Made by a program: the position numbers and the translations under genes. This document shows, one piece after another, positions 35,377-47,560 of a stretch of 64,000 nt of DNA; within the stretch, counting starts at the first letter, position 1; each line of letters opens with the position of its first letter. Source of the DNA: Arenicola marina (lineage: Eukaryota > Annelida > Polychaeta > Arenicolidae); contig OZ025265.1 in assembly GCA_964019135.1 (NCBI GenBank), positions 20,869,143 to 20,933,142 of the forward strand. Direction: 5' to 3'. The notes under the pieces were generated by a model that was not told where the DNA came from, did not search any database, and saw only the letters and a list, made by a program, of their open reading frames with translations.

Positions 35377-35680
35377 ATGCCAGTAATTAATTCTTTCAGA
35401 AAATTCTGTAGTTATTGTTTGAATCGCGAAAAGGAAGTTGTGGAAGAATGTCATTTCATAATGGTGTGTCCTCTTTATGATAACATAAGAACTCGGTCTT
35501 TGAATTTGTCAAGCTGTCCAGCGGAACACAAACCCGTCGTAAGCAGTGTCGCTGCTTATGTTTACACCGCAATGAATGTACATTCCACCAGTATTTGAAG
35601 AGCGTTTTGTTTTCCAATCGAAATGTTTTCGTTATTTTTACTTTACTATGGGCCCAAGGCCTGAAGTAATAAAGCTATGA
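35377..35680 (+). mobile_element. LINE 3' fragment
   Basis: The frame from 35377 reads FRKFCSYCLNREKEVVEECH then FIMVCPLYDNIRTRSL, the Cys-Cys-His-Cys tail of CR1/Rex-type ORF2, and stops at 35598. It is followed by ATGGGCCCAAGGCCTGAAGT and AATAAAG, a typical 3' end. Upstream domains are missing. Confidence 0.75.
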
Positions 35681-37290
35681 ATTACATGTATCTAATAATT
35701 CTCAACAGACCAACCCGTCTAGGGTCATCTATTTGGCAAATATAGGCCAATGAATAATCCATTGAGATCCCCTACGCGTATATACGTAGATACCTCGTCA
35801 TAACCAGAAACTCCAAGAACCGGCATGTCATCAATAGGACGGCTTAATGCACTTTTCTTCTTCAAATACATTTTGTTAAATGGATCAATGCTATGCAATT
35901 CCTACATGTTATGTGTTACTCTGGCATCGTATATACACAGATACCTGTGACTGTGATTAAACTGTGACCGACGTGCGTTGCCTCCTTGACTCGTTGTCTG
36001 GTCTTGGTTAATGCTCATTAGTCTCCTAGTTTGACGTGTCCAGCGCAGGTTCCAGTACCAGCGTAGATCGCGAAGAAACCATTTGTAAAAACATTGGGAT
36101 CCGGCCTCTTCATCCGAGATGGTTGAGTTGGTAACCCTGTTATTGGAATAAGTCTTCTTCTTCTTCTTCTTTCTTAGGGGGGGGGGGGCCCAAGGGGTGA
36201 TTTTGCATGTCTCTAGTTGCTGCTTCCTTGTTGCAATGCCACAAGAAAAAAAGATTGTCACGTATAGCTTGAGAAAAAAAAACGAAAATCGGTGTGATAG
36301 GTGCAAATTGAACATGTTAGTACCGACTGCGACTATGTACATGCAATATCGTCACCGCGCCGCCAGGCATTTGGCGTATCGAGGCTTTATAATAGGATCG
36401 ATCATGTTAAAGTGTGATTATTTTCTACCGTCCAAACTACTGGTTCGATTTCGATGCTATTTGGCAAACATGATGTTAGTAATTGACATGGCCACACAGT
36501 CAACCACCTGCATTCGCTTTTGGCAATGTCCAACGTTGATCAGCCAACTCGAAATCTATAAATGTGAGGCAAAATATAACATTACGATAATACGATAATG
36601 CGCTTCCGCCTCTCTCTAAGAAACACTCTGAAACTAACTGTGAATCTCTAGACCCAATATTAACGTAGTTACGCGGGAAAACATGGTCTGTGACCTTGAC
36701 TTTGCTGTGATCTTTACCTTGATCAATATAGTACTTCGCGCCCCAATGCTAATGTCATGTCTCAAGGTGTCGTTTGTCAGACTTGTCCCCTTCATCGAGA
36801 AATTGAGGGTGCTATTTCCCGCCAAAATCCTCTCATCCAAAGAGTTCAATGTTAAAGAATTTTTGTAGAAAAACTATGCGGGCGATTTGCAAATTAAAAC
36901 ACTGGCTTTGGCTTTGTGGTAGAACCCTCTCAAACCCAGCCATGTACTGAGTACTTCGCCCCTCCCCCGCTCGTCGGCTCCCCGATAGGTCACGCTTGTC
37001 AACAACATATGGACAGCATTCTAGTTTGCTATGGTAATTCCTAAACAAAATAGAGAGCGCAAGCGAGCTCTTAAGGTAACATGCATGTATATGTAGCAAA
37101 ATCCAAGTTTATTTCAAGCATAGGCTTAGGACTCGAAATATGTTATGTCAAGTCTTTAATAATTAAATTATCTGCCCTAAAAAGGTAACGAATAAATTAC
37201 TCAAACGCTAACACTTCATCTACACTTTACATTACAATGCATTGATGAGTTTATCGATCCGCGCCGCGCAAAATAATAGTTGTCACTCTC

Positions 37291-37304
37291 CCAGCAGAGG
37301 GCGC
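37291..37304 (+). promoter_or_regulatory. CTCF consensus match
   Basis: CCAGCAGAGGGCGC matches the core CCASYAGRKGGCRS at every position. It sits in a locally CpG-containing stretch (GCGCCGCGC just upstream), about 160 bp before a possible first exon and between the plus-strand genes A-C and minus-strand gene D. Site function is inferred from the motif only. Confidence 0.4.
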
Positions 37305-37448
37305 TCGGACTGTGTTCCACTAGACAACAAGCCGAATCTGATACTGATTGTTTTGGTTTTCACTGACTGGTTCTCGTCCACAGTGGCTTCCCGTAAAGGG
37401 AACGTCACCTACCGGCGTCTTAAACTATAAGCGTCTCCGCTTAAAAAC

Positions 37449-37580
37449 ATGGCTGGTCGTCTGCTGGCCTTCTCAATTATAAATAGACTGACTGGAATCT
37501 TGCAAGAAATAAGTTTCATTTATACAACCTTTTCGTGCAGGTTTTGTCGAATTTATGTGACAAAAGTCATCAATGCAAAT
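37449..37580 (+). other. Possible first exon of an unidentified transcript
   Basis: An ATG with acceptable context (AACATGG) opens MAGRLLAFSIINRLTGILQE and continues for 44 codons to AAT|GTAAGT, a strong donor. No downstream exon was found in the AT-rich sequence that follows and the peptide matches no family I know. It could equally be non-coding or chance. Confidence 0.22.
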
Positions 37581-38776
37581 GTAAGTGGGGTCACCATCAT
37601 TGCTACCTATACATATACAATCAAGCACATTAACAAAAGTAAATGAATGATATTTAATAAGAGAAGTTTATAAATACTGTATTTAATTTTTCACACATAT
37701 TTTTCTTATATCTACAATAAATTACTTTTGACTTAAGATCAACTTTTTTAGCATGTCAGTATCAGTATTTTTAGCATCAGTAGCTTAATTTAGAGTTGAT
37801 TTTATTATCTTAGGCTTAGACCACAGTAGGGTAATAATAAATTGTACATATTATATATTAAGCATGCACATGTAACGGTATATATATCAAATCCATGGCT
37901 AGGCTTATATATACCTAATAACTGCATGTCATTTATTCACTTGTTTTCTGTTATGTTAGTTTAATTTTATAAGAGAGATTAACATTGATTGCCCAAAAAG
38001 ATCCACAGAGTAAAACTGCTCAAGTGTTACTGGTAGGTTAAAGTTGTTATTGTCCATTTCCGTTCCCTGCCTGCATTTGAGAAATACTAATAAAAATTGC
38101 ATCTTTATCAATATAAATGGCAGTTAATAGCTGGTGATCATTTATAGGTGGCTTCATGATTTTCACAGATAGAGTAGCTGTCACATCCAGCTCAGCCAAT
38201 CCATGCAGGATTTTATTTGTTATTCCTTAATTTCATTGGCTTCCAGCATATCATTCATGTTGCGGAGTTGCTAGTTACATTCAGGGTTTAATATTCTTTT
38301 GGTCTGAGATTGTAAGAATGTGGCTATATTGTTAATTTTGTTATGGACTAATACATCAAAATCAATATCCTATTATATATTCTATTATAGGTATTATATA
38401 AACTTGTCTTACCATGTAGGCTCAAATGGCATAATGTGCCCCTTTGATATTGAATGCAATCATTTCAGGGTTTATGCATTTGGTTTCACGTTGTATCAAA
38501 ATTGAACATCATGGTCAAAATGATATAGTATGTCAGTATGTAGTTTTGCCACATTCAGTTATTATGTCCATATTTTTGTCTGCTACTAGCTGCAGTCATC
38601 CGTGTCATCTGGTTATTGCGACAACTTAAGTTACTCCCCTTTCATCATTATACTTTTTATTTTACTATGTTGTAAAATAAAGACAAAGAGAGATGTGAAC
38701 CTATGTAGCTATGCATAGTTGATTTAAAAATGCAAAATCCCTTGGTAACAAATAAACTAATGAGCCAATTAAAACA

Positions 38777-39110
38777 TTAGGCAACTACATATCGTACGAC
38801 AATGCAGCTAGCTATGACAAACGTGTAAAAAGTAAGATAAAAGACATGAAATATAATAATCAACTTATTGCGAACCTGCAACCTCACTGTATTAGGTAAA
38901 ATACAAATTATGAAAAACTACCTTATATCTAAATTACAGTTTATGTTTTCTGTGCAGTTTTTGGATAAAGACACAATTAAACAAATAAAAACAATTATAC
39001 TCAAAATTCATATGGAATGGTAAAAATGAAAAAATAAAGCGAGACACCCGTGTAGACACTAATATAAATGGAGGATTAAATGCCCCACACCTAGAAAAAC
39101 ACTTAGGGAT
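38777..39110 (+). mobile_element. L1/Tx1-like LINE fragment
   Basis: One frame reads LGNYISYDNAASYDKRVKSK and NQLIANLQPHCIR; the next frame reads GKIQIMKNYLISKLQFMF; a third reads KFIWNGKNEKIKRDTRVDTN then GGLNAPHLEKHL. The order (GRIQ-like, FIWN, GGL.APHL) is that of the region after the palm in L1-clade reverse transcriptases. Two frameshifts are needed, so it is dead. It ends in a C-run near 39132-39148, just beyond gene D's 3' end. Confidence 0.75.
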
Positions 39111-39234
39111 ACCATGCCCATCCTTCTATACCACCCCCCCCCCCCCCAACATAGGGCTCATGTATTAATTCCGCTCTAAAGACCGAATCACGGGACAGCC
39201 TCGTCAGCTTACGTTATCCCTTATTGTCGTTAAG

Positions 39235-42200
39235 TTATTTTGAGGTGTCTTCGGTACAATGTCGAAGAGTGTACCAATTTGTTGGTCTCCTTTCCACAGT
39301 GATGGGCGGGTTCTCCCCGCCCGGTTGTAAGTACACGTGCCTTTGATCCCGCATGACGTTTGCCACCACAATGTTAATGGCCGATTGGTCGTAACGATGA
39401 CAACCAGCCCAGCACGTGGCACCAACGCCTGCTGCAACACACTTCCCCCAATCTCCGCATAATCGCTGCTCAGCAGGCGCAATGCATGCTGGGTCAAGAC
39501 CGCACAAGTACCACCAATGTAGGATATTCCAATAAGTTGTCTTTGTGTTGTGCAGAATCAGAGCCCCCGCAGCACCAGCGCCCGCATATCCTTTCTGATA
39601 GTCGAGATCGGTGGGTAGGTATTCATATATGTCCGGATGGGTCACAGCAAAGAGAGGGATCCACGTATTTCTGGCCATGTAAAATCCATTCGTATCCATA
39701 ACGTTCTCGTAGACGGTTTCCCATTCGTTGTGCATTATACGAATTGAAGAATCCACCCAGAATATGCCGTCAAACTCCGCCATCACACTCTGTTAGAATG
39801 TTAAAAGAACTTAATATATTTAAGCCTGATTTAAGGCGAACTTTCAATTAATTCCTTTAATATTGAGAGGATTGTTTTGCAAGCTTCAGAAAGGTCCCAA
39901 TTATGTAATATGTGTAAACTCCTAAAGACAACAATGCCATATCAAGACGAATCTTGTTGTTTTCCCCTGCTTAATTACCTTAATGATGATGGGTTTGAAG
40001 GCGCATGTATATCGATTGCTGACGTGCGGTGGGTAGTCCTCGAAGGCGAACGCCCTCAACTCAACGTCGCACCAGTCTTTTATCTGAAAAAGTCAAATAG
40101 AGGAGTACGGAACCTGCGCGTGTTACACCTTGTCACGACGCGTTGGAATATCTTGCCAATGCATTCCAACCCAAAATGTAGTTGATAATTCAATCATTAA
40201 TTTCGAGAATGTGTCAAGCGATGATTAAGGCTTGATTATTATACTTAAATATATTAATATTAATTCAAATATCGCGTGTCGATTCCGTGACAAGTTGCTA
40301 AGTGAGAGCCCGGAAAGGAAAATTCAGACACGCACACTTTCAGTTGCAGCGTCCTTCCGACCGGCCTGAGCCATCATGGGAATATAAGCGGCAGTCGTTC
40401 AAACGATCAATTTAGTTTCTTTGCGATCTGATATCAAACTATGTTTAACCTCGTTGCGTTGTTCCTCCGTCAGCCCGATGTCAAAGTAGAGTATTTGCCG
40501 ACCGGAAAAGAACTGCTGAATCCCGGCCACGCAGTCCCGACTCTCGTTGAAGTTGTTACTGCTGGCGGCGGTCACAAACACGTGGTCTCGGATGTTCTGT
40601 GACGTCAGCGTCTTGAACCTCGTCGGGGGAATCCCGAGTCTGCGCAGTAGCGTTGTGCTGACGTTCATCGGCTTCCCGATTGTCGTGACGCGGGACTGGG
40701 GAGGGGGTCGGTACGAGAGCGGCACCGATATCTCCTGAACGGAAATAAAAAACCAACGAGATTTCGAAATTAACTTCATGATATAGCCAACGAATTGGTT
40801 CATTTTGGTTCAAGTGGTAGACGTGGGTAATAACGTGGGTTATGCTGATACAATGGTTTCCCCCGAACATGGCAGCACGACAGTGCGTCTAATCTCAATC
40901 AAGGGTTTTGTGTACTATAATCCCACCGAGGCCCCACCTTGGAAAATTACAGCTTTTGTTGAAGACTAGCTCCTACGTCCCAAGGGACTTTCAAAACCAT
41001 AAATGCCAATAAGTTGCTCCATCAAAATAGAATACCCGATAATTTCCTTATGGGAAATTATTTGCCGTTATCTTTTAACAATTAATCAGAGCCGTTCATT
41101 TGACGTTTCGCAATGTAAACGTGAATTCGCATTTGAAGCTGGTGCTCTGTACGCACGAGGCGGGCAGTCATGCCTTTTTTCTGTCACAAACTCCGTTACA
41201 AGGCATCGTAGGTTAAAACAAAATTGATGATACTATGAATTCAACACTACAAACACCTACTTGGTGCTTCCTTTATACCAAATGCCTATTCGTTTGAATA
41301 GCTACATACACCCTTCACCTGTCTATATTTACCGATTAAACTGGAACCTACGTCACTTGGCGTCAAAATCGGTTTGAATCGTTCAGAGTTAATGCCCAAG
41401 TTGGTTCAGATGTCCTGACTAAAGCAAAACGCCACACTATTTTCGGAAACGAACAAGATTGCTCATTTTCTCTGACCTTTAAGCGTCAGGTATTTCCATA
41501 GGCACTGCCTGTTTTTCAATTGTGAAATAAAACCCGAAATGGGGTCAGATGGTTAAGTAATCGACCTATTATTATTTATTAGGCTAATTAGTTACTATAG
41601 TGCTGCAAAGACCAACAGATAGTGGCTTTACCTCAATCGATAGCGAATCGCGGCCACTCGCACGATTAACGTCTGGCGCGTCCTGTACGGTGGATTCTCC
41701 ATTGTAGCGTTCTCGGCTGTCAGTCGATGTGGTGCTATTCTGTAAGTTCACTGAAACATGTACTGTGAGTTAAAGTTACTCATGCAGCAATATGTTCCCT
41801 GTAAAACTTCAAAATAGTTTGAATGAAAATGATGTATACATGTAGGTTTTTCTGTGTATGTGCAAACACCTGTATGCAATAAATACCAAGGCAAACCACG
41901 TTTTAAGGCCAAACGGTTGCATTTCTCGTGGAAAGTGTGGCATCCTTGTGGCCTCATCAAAAGGGTCTTTTTGTGTACTCATCAACATGTCTTCTTGTAT
42001 ACTCATCAGCATGTCTTCTTGTTTACTCATCAATATATCTTCTTTTGGCCTCATCAAATTGGCCTTCTTGTGAACTCATAAACACGTCTTCTTGTGTACC
42101 CATCAAAATGGCTTATTGTGTACTCATCAAAATGTCCTCTTGTGTACTCATCAAAATGTGTTTTTTAGTGTATTAACAAGAATATCTTCTTGTGTACTCA

Positions 42201-45200
42201 TCAATGCGTCTTCTTGTGATCTCATCAAGATGGCTTCTTGTGTACTCATCAAAATGGCTTCTTATGTACTCATCGAAATGGCTTCTTGTGTACTCAACAT
42301 GCCTTCTTGTATACTCAACATGTCTTCCTGCATACTCATCATCATGACTTCTTGTTTACTCATCAATATATCTTCTTGTGGCCTCACCAACATGTCTTCT
42401 TGTGTACTCATCAACATGTCTTCTTGTGTACTCATCAAAATTTCTTCTTGTGTACTCATCAAAATGGCTTCTTGTGTACTCATCAAATTGGCCTTCTTGT
42501 GTTCTCATCTACATGTCTTCTTGTATACTCATCAGCATGTCTTCTTGTTTACTCATCAATATATCTTCTTGTGGCCTCACCAACATGTCTTCTTGTATAC
42601 TCATCAGCACGTCTTCTTGTGTACTCATCAAAATGGCTTCTTGTGTACTCATCAAAATGTCTTCTTGTGTACCCATCAAAATGGCTTATTGTGTACTCAT
42701 CAAAATGTCTTCTTGTGTAATCATCAAAATGTGTTTTTTAGTGTATTAATAAGAAGATCTTCTTGTGTACTCATCAATGTTTCTTCTTCTGTACTCATCA
42801 AAATGGCTTCTTGTGTACTCATCAAAATGGCTTCTTATGTACTCATCAAAATGGCTTCTTGTGTACTCATCAACATGTCTTCTTGTGTACTCAACATGCC
42901 TTCTTGTATACTCAACATGTCTTTTTGTATACTCATCATCATGACTTCTTGTGGCCTCATCAAAATATCTACGTGTGTACTCATCAACATGTCTTTACTT
43001 TAATATATACCATAACACACTATTGTGTGCAGAGCTAGTATTCACACAGCCAGATAATGATAATATGTCCGAGACATTGTATATCCGAGACCCGTTCTAT
43101 ATAGCGGTCATGATACTCTCGGCACTCTCTCAGCAGATGGAGATCAGGTCACACATCACCTGCACCTCACCTCTGCCCCAAGTAACTGCCAACCTCGCGT
43201 CGGCCCTAACGGTGCTGGCGTCACCAAGGTGGTTCGAGGGTCGTTGAATTCGGGGTTTTCGATGCAGAATTCAAAGATATGTATTCATTTCAGTTATCGT
43301 AAAATCACAGCGGGTTAGTTAGTTCGCTGAGCATATTTCCAAATCAACACAGAGCCAGAGTTTAAAGCCTTTCTATATAGCGGTCATGATACTCCCGGCA
43401 CTCTCTCAGCAGATGGAGATCAGGTCACACATCACCTGCACCTCACCTCTGCCCCAAGTAACTGCCAACCTCGCGTCGGCCCTAACGGTGCTGGCCTCAC
43501 CAAGGTGGTTCGAGGGTCTTGAATTCGGGGTTTTCGATGCAGAATTTAAAGATATGTATTCATTTCAGTTATCGTAAAATCACAGCGGGTTAGTTAGTTC
43601 GCCAAAAATATTTCCAAATAACACAGAGCCAGAGTTTAAAGCCTTTCACGCCATTGACCTCGATCGAACTAGCATTTGGTAGTAACATGGCCTCAACCCG
43701 AATACAGTTTATACTCATCGTATGAACTCATATGAACTCATCGTATGAAATCAGACCGGAAGGTAAACTTTATGAAGTATTTGGAACAAAAGGGCCCATT
43801 CCATTGAGTCTAGGGCTTTTTCAAAATCCTTAAAATAAAAGTATACTCTCTATTTTTTACCTTGCTAAGTACTCTATGACATCGTGAATTAATTGAATAT
43901 TGTTACCAATAAATTAATTTTTAATAACCCTCGTATTTTCGAATAGTCATGCGTGACCAAATTGGGTATTATCTGTCTATGAGCCAACTGGCATCTACTC
44001 GGGCATCCCTCTGCCTCAGGCCAAACTGTATGTGATTGTCATTGGCGTTAGCTGTGTTACAGCCGAACCAAGTTTGAACAACATGAATTCGACAGGGAAG
44101 TTCAACTTTCTCCAAATGTGCCTAATAATGGACCAATCAAACTGTGATTATCTGGTCTTGGCGTCATTGTTTTGTATAGCAGGCAAACATACTAAATCCT
44201 TCCTAGAATCAACAAAAATATGTAGGTGGCTGCCTCTCTCGATTTTGAGACACTTATTGTTCGCTCGACTTCGATATTTGACCTCGAATCGATAGCAAAG
44301 GGACACACTTTTTGTAAATCGCTGGTGTTTCGATAGAAATTAGAGAGTACGAATGGACTCGGTTAGACCTCGAAACGCCTCAACCATCAGTGTCGGCTTG
44401 ACATCGACTCGATAGTTGACAGCGATTTGGCATTAAAATCCGTCCAGTCCGAAGATCTGAATCCGATATAAGCATGCAATGATACTTCGCAAACTAATAG
44501 TGTGCACAGTACACATTAAAAAGAAATCAATTCGGCATGATACATGATTTGAAACGTCATAACGTATTTAAATGAGACAATTTAATTCATAGGCAGAAAA
44601 TGCTAGGCCAGCTTTGAGAGCTAAAAGTAGTCTAATCGGTAGTCATCCACGATCAATTTACACAAACCTTACCTTCATTCTCACGCACCATGCATAAAGT
44701 AACAGTGAATTCAAAACTTTACTTTGTTGTGGCATCTTACATTTTAAAAACGCCGACAAAGAATTGTAGCACTATTCAGTACAACGGGCTGGAGCACGCG
44801 GAAACTGTCGTAGTTAGGTCGCCTTGCAATTAAGTCACATACTTGGAGTCGTAAATTATCTATATATTTCTCTGCATTCTAATTGTCTTTAATATAGAGA
44901 TATTAAAAAGGAATAGCAAACGTCAAAAGACGGTTAATTTAATAATATGGGCACGTATTTTATAGTAAATCCTACAGCAAATTACCAACGTTATTCGAGG
45001 TCGAATCGATATCAATTGACGTCGATGGCAAAAATCTTATGGCGACGTTGGATTCGGCTGCACTTTGTAATGCTACACCGCCAAAATTAATGAAACGACA
45101 GCAATTCAATTTTAGTAACAATGACATTTTCATGTTCTAGAGTCAGTTGATCCACGTCACAGGCATGAAGCATGCCCGCGCTCCAATTGCTGATTATGTT

Positions 45201-46359
45201 AGTTCAGTGGTCACATTTCGTCCATGTGTTCACAAAAGTTAAACACCAACATTTCCTGTTATTTCTAAAGACTTTTTGCTTTAAAAAAATTGCAAAATTT
45301 ATGTCTCAGATTATTGCATAAAATCGATATATATCTGCTGTCACGTTGCCCGAGTGTTCCCATGGCAGATATCCTCCAACGATGCAATGTCAGATCGACG
45401 TCGGTTGCCGACGGCAAATGGGACCCGACAATTAGATATAGTTGGTTTTGGTTTTTCTTTGATAAAGTACAATGACATAGATGTTGATAAATTCATACAT
45501 GAAATTTTACATAGTCCTACGACGACAGAACGCCGTACACAATTTTAATTTAGGTCTTTGCTTTTTTCAGACAACTCTGAGAAGCGATCTTTAAAAGAGC
45601 TGTGATAATTATTGGTTTTATATATAGGCACGACCAAAAATACGTGTTTTAACCAACTTGGTTTGTAGTATTCTACATAAGTAATATACAAGTGGATATC
45701 GTTTAGTATCCAGCAGAAGTGTTTGGTGTGTTATCGATACTTTGTATATATTATACCGACACATTATGTTTGTAAACAACTATTCAATTACTACCACGAC
45801 CAATGTATGAACGTTTGAGGTGAGCATCTACATGTGAATTTGATGTTGCAAACCTCAGAAAAATAAATTATGTTTAAACCAAGTACTTGGTTAAAAGTCA
45901 TGAAATTGTGTTTGATAGCGGACATCTGAGCTAAATTAATTAGATATAGTTCGTTTTGTTTTGGTCTTTGTTTCATACAAATACAATAGCATAGCTGCTG
46001 ATTAATTTAAATCATCAAAACACTTTCAATCTTCGATAAAAATAGTGGTATATCAGATATTGTGCTGCATAAGTAAGAACATTATGTTCTTACTTATTCG
46101 GACACATCTGGCATTGCGACAAACCTGGATCACCCCACACTTATTATGATCACATGGAGAGCACACACGTATTGTCCGTTTGTATCTTGCCAGCGTAATT
46201 TGTTATTCATGAGATTATTTTGAACTTACCACTAATCGGATGTGATGGCGGGGTGGCCTCGCCCACCGCGGACATTGGGTTGTACACATTATTCAGCTTG
46301 AAGATGATTATGAAGGTTATAATTGACAGTAGAGCTAGAACCTTTACGGATGATTTCAT
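39235..46359 (-). CDS. DUF1647 family membrane protein, gene D (five exons)
   Basis: Exons, 5' to 3' on the minus strand: 46359-46230, 41750-41632, 40734-40450, 40083-39979 and 39789-39235. The exon 1/2 junction is phase 1 and the rest phase 0; all sites are GT..AG; the product is 397 residues. Exon 1 encodes a signal anchor (KVLALLSIITFIIIFKL). Exon 2 is a Ser/Thr-rich stalk with an N-glycosylation site (NLQNSTTSTD) and has no equivalent called in A-C. Exon 3 starts EISVPLSYRPPPQSR and holds VFVTAASSNNFNES and LYFDIGLTEEQRN. Exon 4 holds WCDVELRAF and CAFKPIIIK. Exon 5 holds EFDGIFWVDSSIRI, WNILHWWYLCGLDPACIAP and CHRYDQSAINIV. No disabling change is seen. Intron 1 is 4.5 kb and contains a minisatellite. 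Confidence 0.9.
41939..42997. repeat. 24-bp minisatellite with higher-order structure, in intron 1 of gene D
   Basis: About 44 units of CTTCTTGTGTACTCATCAAA plus four bases. Because 24 is divisible by three and the unit lacks stops in five of six frames, long false open frames appear (for example 42092-43003). Variant units (for example TGTTTTTTAGTGTATTAA at 42158 and 42731) recur about 573 bp apart, showing block duplication inside the array. Confidence 0.95.
43095..43647. repeat. Tandem pair of ~277-bp units
   Basis: Units at 43095-43371 and 43371-43647 share TTCTATATAGCGGTCATGAT, GGAGATCAGGTCACACATCA and ATTTCAGTTATCGTAAAATC. The plus-strand frame (ILSALSQQMEIRSHITC, then SPRWFEGLEFGVFDAEF) is open in both with almost no change. 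It has no recognised family and may be chance in a recent duplication. It lies in intron 1 of gene D. Confidence 0.9.
43648..46229. other. Rest of gene D intron 1
   Basis: AT-rich with no element I can name. Short open frames (44032-44295, 45290-45548) lack motifs. Confidence 0.5.
46071..46095. other. Perfect 12-bp inverted repeat with one-base loop
   Basis: AAGTAAGAACAT, one T, then ATGTTCTTACTT. It lies upstream of exon 2 within intron 1 of gene D. Function unknown. Confidence 0.6.
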
Positions 46360-46936
46360 CCTTGTATAATGTCTAGAGGCTGATATACAATTGTATATGG
46401 GCTGGTTGAATACGCATCTCAGGCGCGTAATAGAGCTGTAACCAAATGACTTCGGTCGGTATAATATTGTAAGGAATACCGTTAGTTTAGGTGTCGTAAT
46501 ATTGGATGTATTTTATTTGACAGACGAAATATATGGGGGATGTCTTTAAAGTGACATATTATAGCAGATATTCGTATTGTACCTGTTGTACGCGGATAAT
46601 TTTCAGCTTTTAGGTGAATAGACGCAGTCATAGCAACGGTTGTCATGGTAGTGACGTCAGATCAATTATACTGTTATCGCGTCATGGTAACGGGCGCGCT
46701 TTGTTACTACGTATGTCACTATGTTGCAATTTTCCACAACGATAGATTCCACAAGCCGTGGAACGGTAAGTTTGTATCAATAACTGTTGATGTACTGAGG
46801 CCATATAAATATTTACATTTCATTCGGTGCTATCTAGTAGCGAATATATTCACAGAGTCTTACCAGCCTGTTAGGATTGCAATTTGTGTATGTTGCCGTC
46901 ATAAGGAAGTGACTATCTTTTAGGGCTTAACTTACA

Positions 46937-47560
46937 TGTTATGGTAGAAATTTAGTGGAATGCGAGTGGAATTATGGTGGAAGGTAAAGTTGGTGGAATA
47001 TGGTATTGGTGGAAATATTGTGGAAATGTCTAAGGTATAAAAGGAGCGCGGACGGGCGTACAAGCAGTTCGCGTGGGTTACTCTCACGGTACTCGTCTTA
47101 GGTTACATAAACTGGTTATTTCAGTTTGAGAAATGCTAATGTATTAAATTAATTCTAAGCTTTATTTGATTCACGGTCTAAGTGCATACAGGCTGCAGGT
47201 CCTGGTATGATGCCTCTAGAACATTAGTGGCCTATTTTACCGGTGTCATTGACGTTCAGATGTTTATTCCTGGTGGCACTCGGGTATTAATTTAGGACAC
47301 TAGATGGATAGTTTGGACTGGTTTAAGCCGCCACAAGTAGGTTGCGGTGAAGGAACCACGGTCATGAGGTAGAGGGGCTGAGTAGTAGTATAAACGGATG
47401 CCAGTTAATGAATCACAAAGACTTATTTTACGTATATGATTGTGATTATTCCTGGGGACTTACTCTTTGCGTCTGTATAACTGCTTTTACGTATCGAATT
47501 GTATACAGGTGTATGATACTACGTTCGTTTTATCACCAAATCGAATAAATGGGGCAACCC
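46937..47560 (+). mobile_element. Possible solo LTR or TATA promoter
   Basis: Begins TGTTATGGTAGAAATTTAG and has TATAAAAGG at about 47036 followed by GAGCGCGGACGGGCGTACAA. This layout resembles an LTR U3-R boundary. No matching target duplication or second LTR was found, and no internal retroelement genes are present, so an ordinary promoter is equally possible. If an LTR, it is an old solitary one. Confidence 0.25.

Larger units (their letters stand above)
35681..38776. other. No established gene
   Basis: Contains a CTTCTT run and G-run at about 36150-36190, a CTCF consensus match at 37291 and a possible first exon at 37449. The remainder, especially 37600-38700, is very AT-rich. The open frames at 35902-36342 and 36197-36598 overlap on opposite strands across the simple repeat and are not believed. 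Confidence 0.5.

Noticed and set aside
35902-36598. Overlapping 146- and 133-codon frames on opposite strands
   Set aside because: They cross a CTTCTT/G-run simple repeat and share no motif with known proteins.
42092-43003. 303-codon open frame and companions in other frames
   Set aside because: They are translations of the 24-bp minisatellite, which lacks stops in five of six frames. It lies within the intron of gene D.
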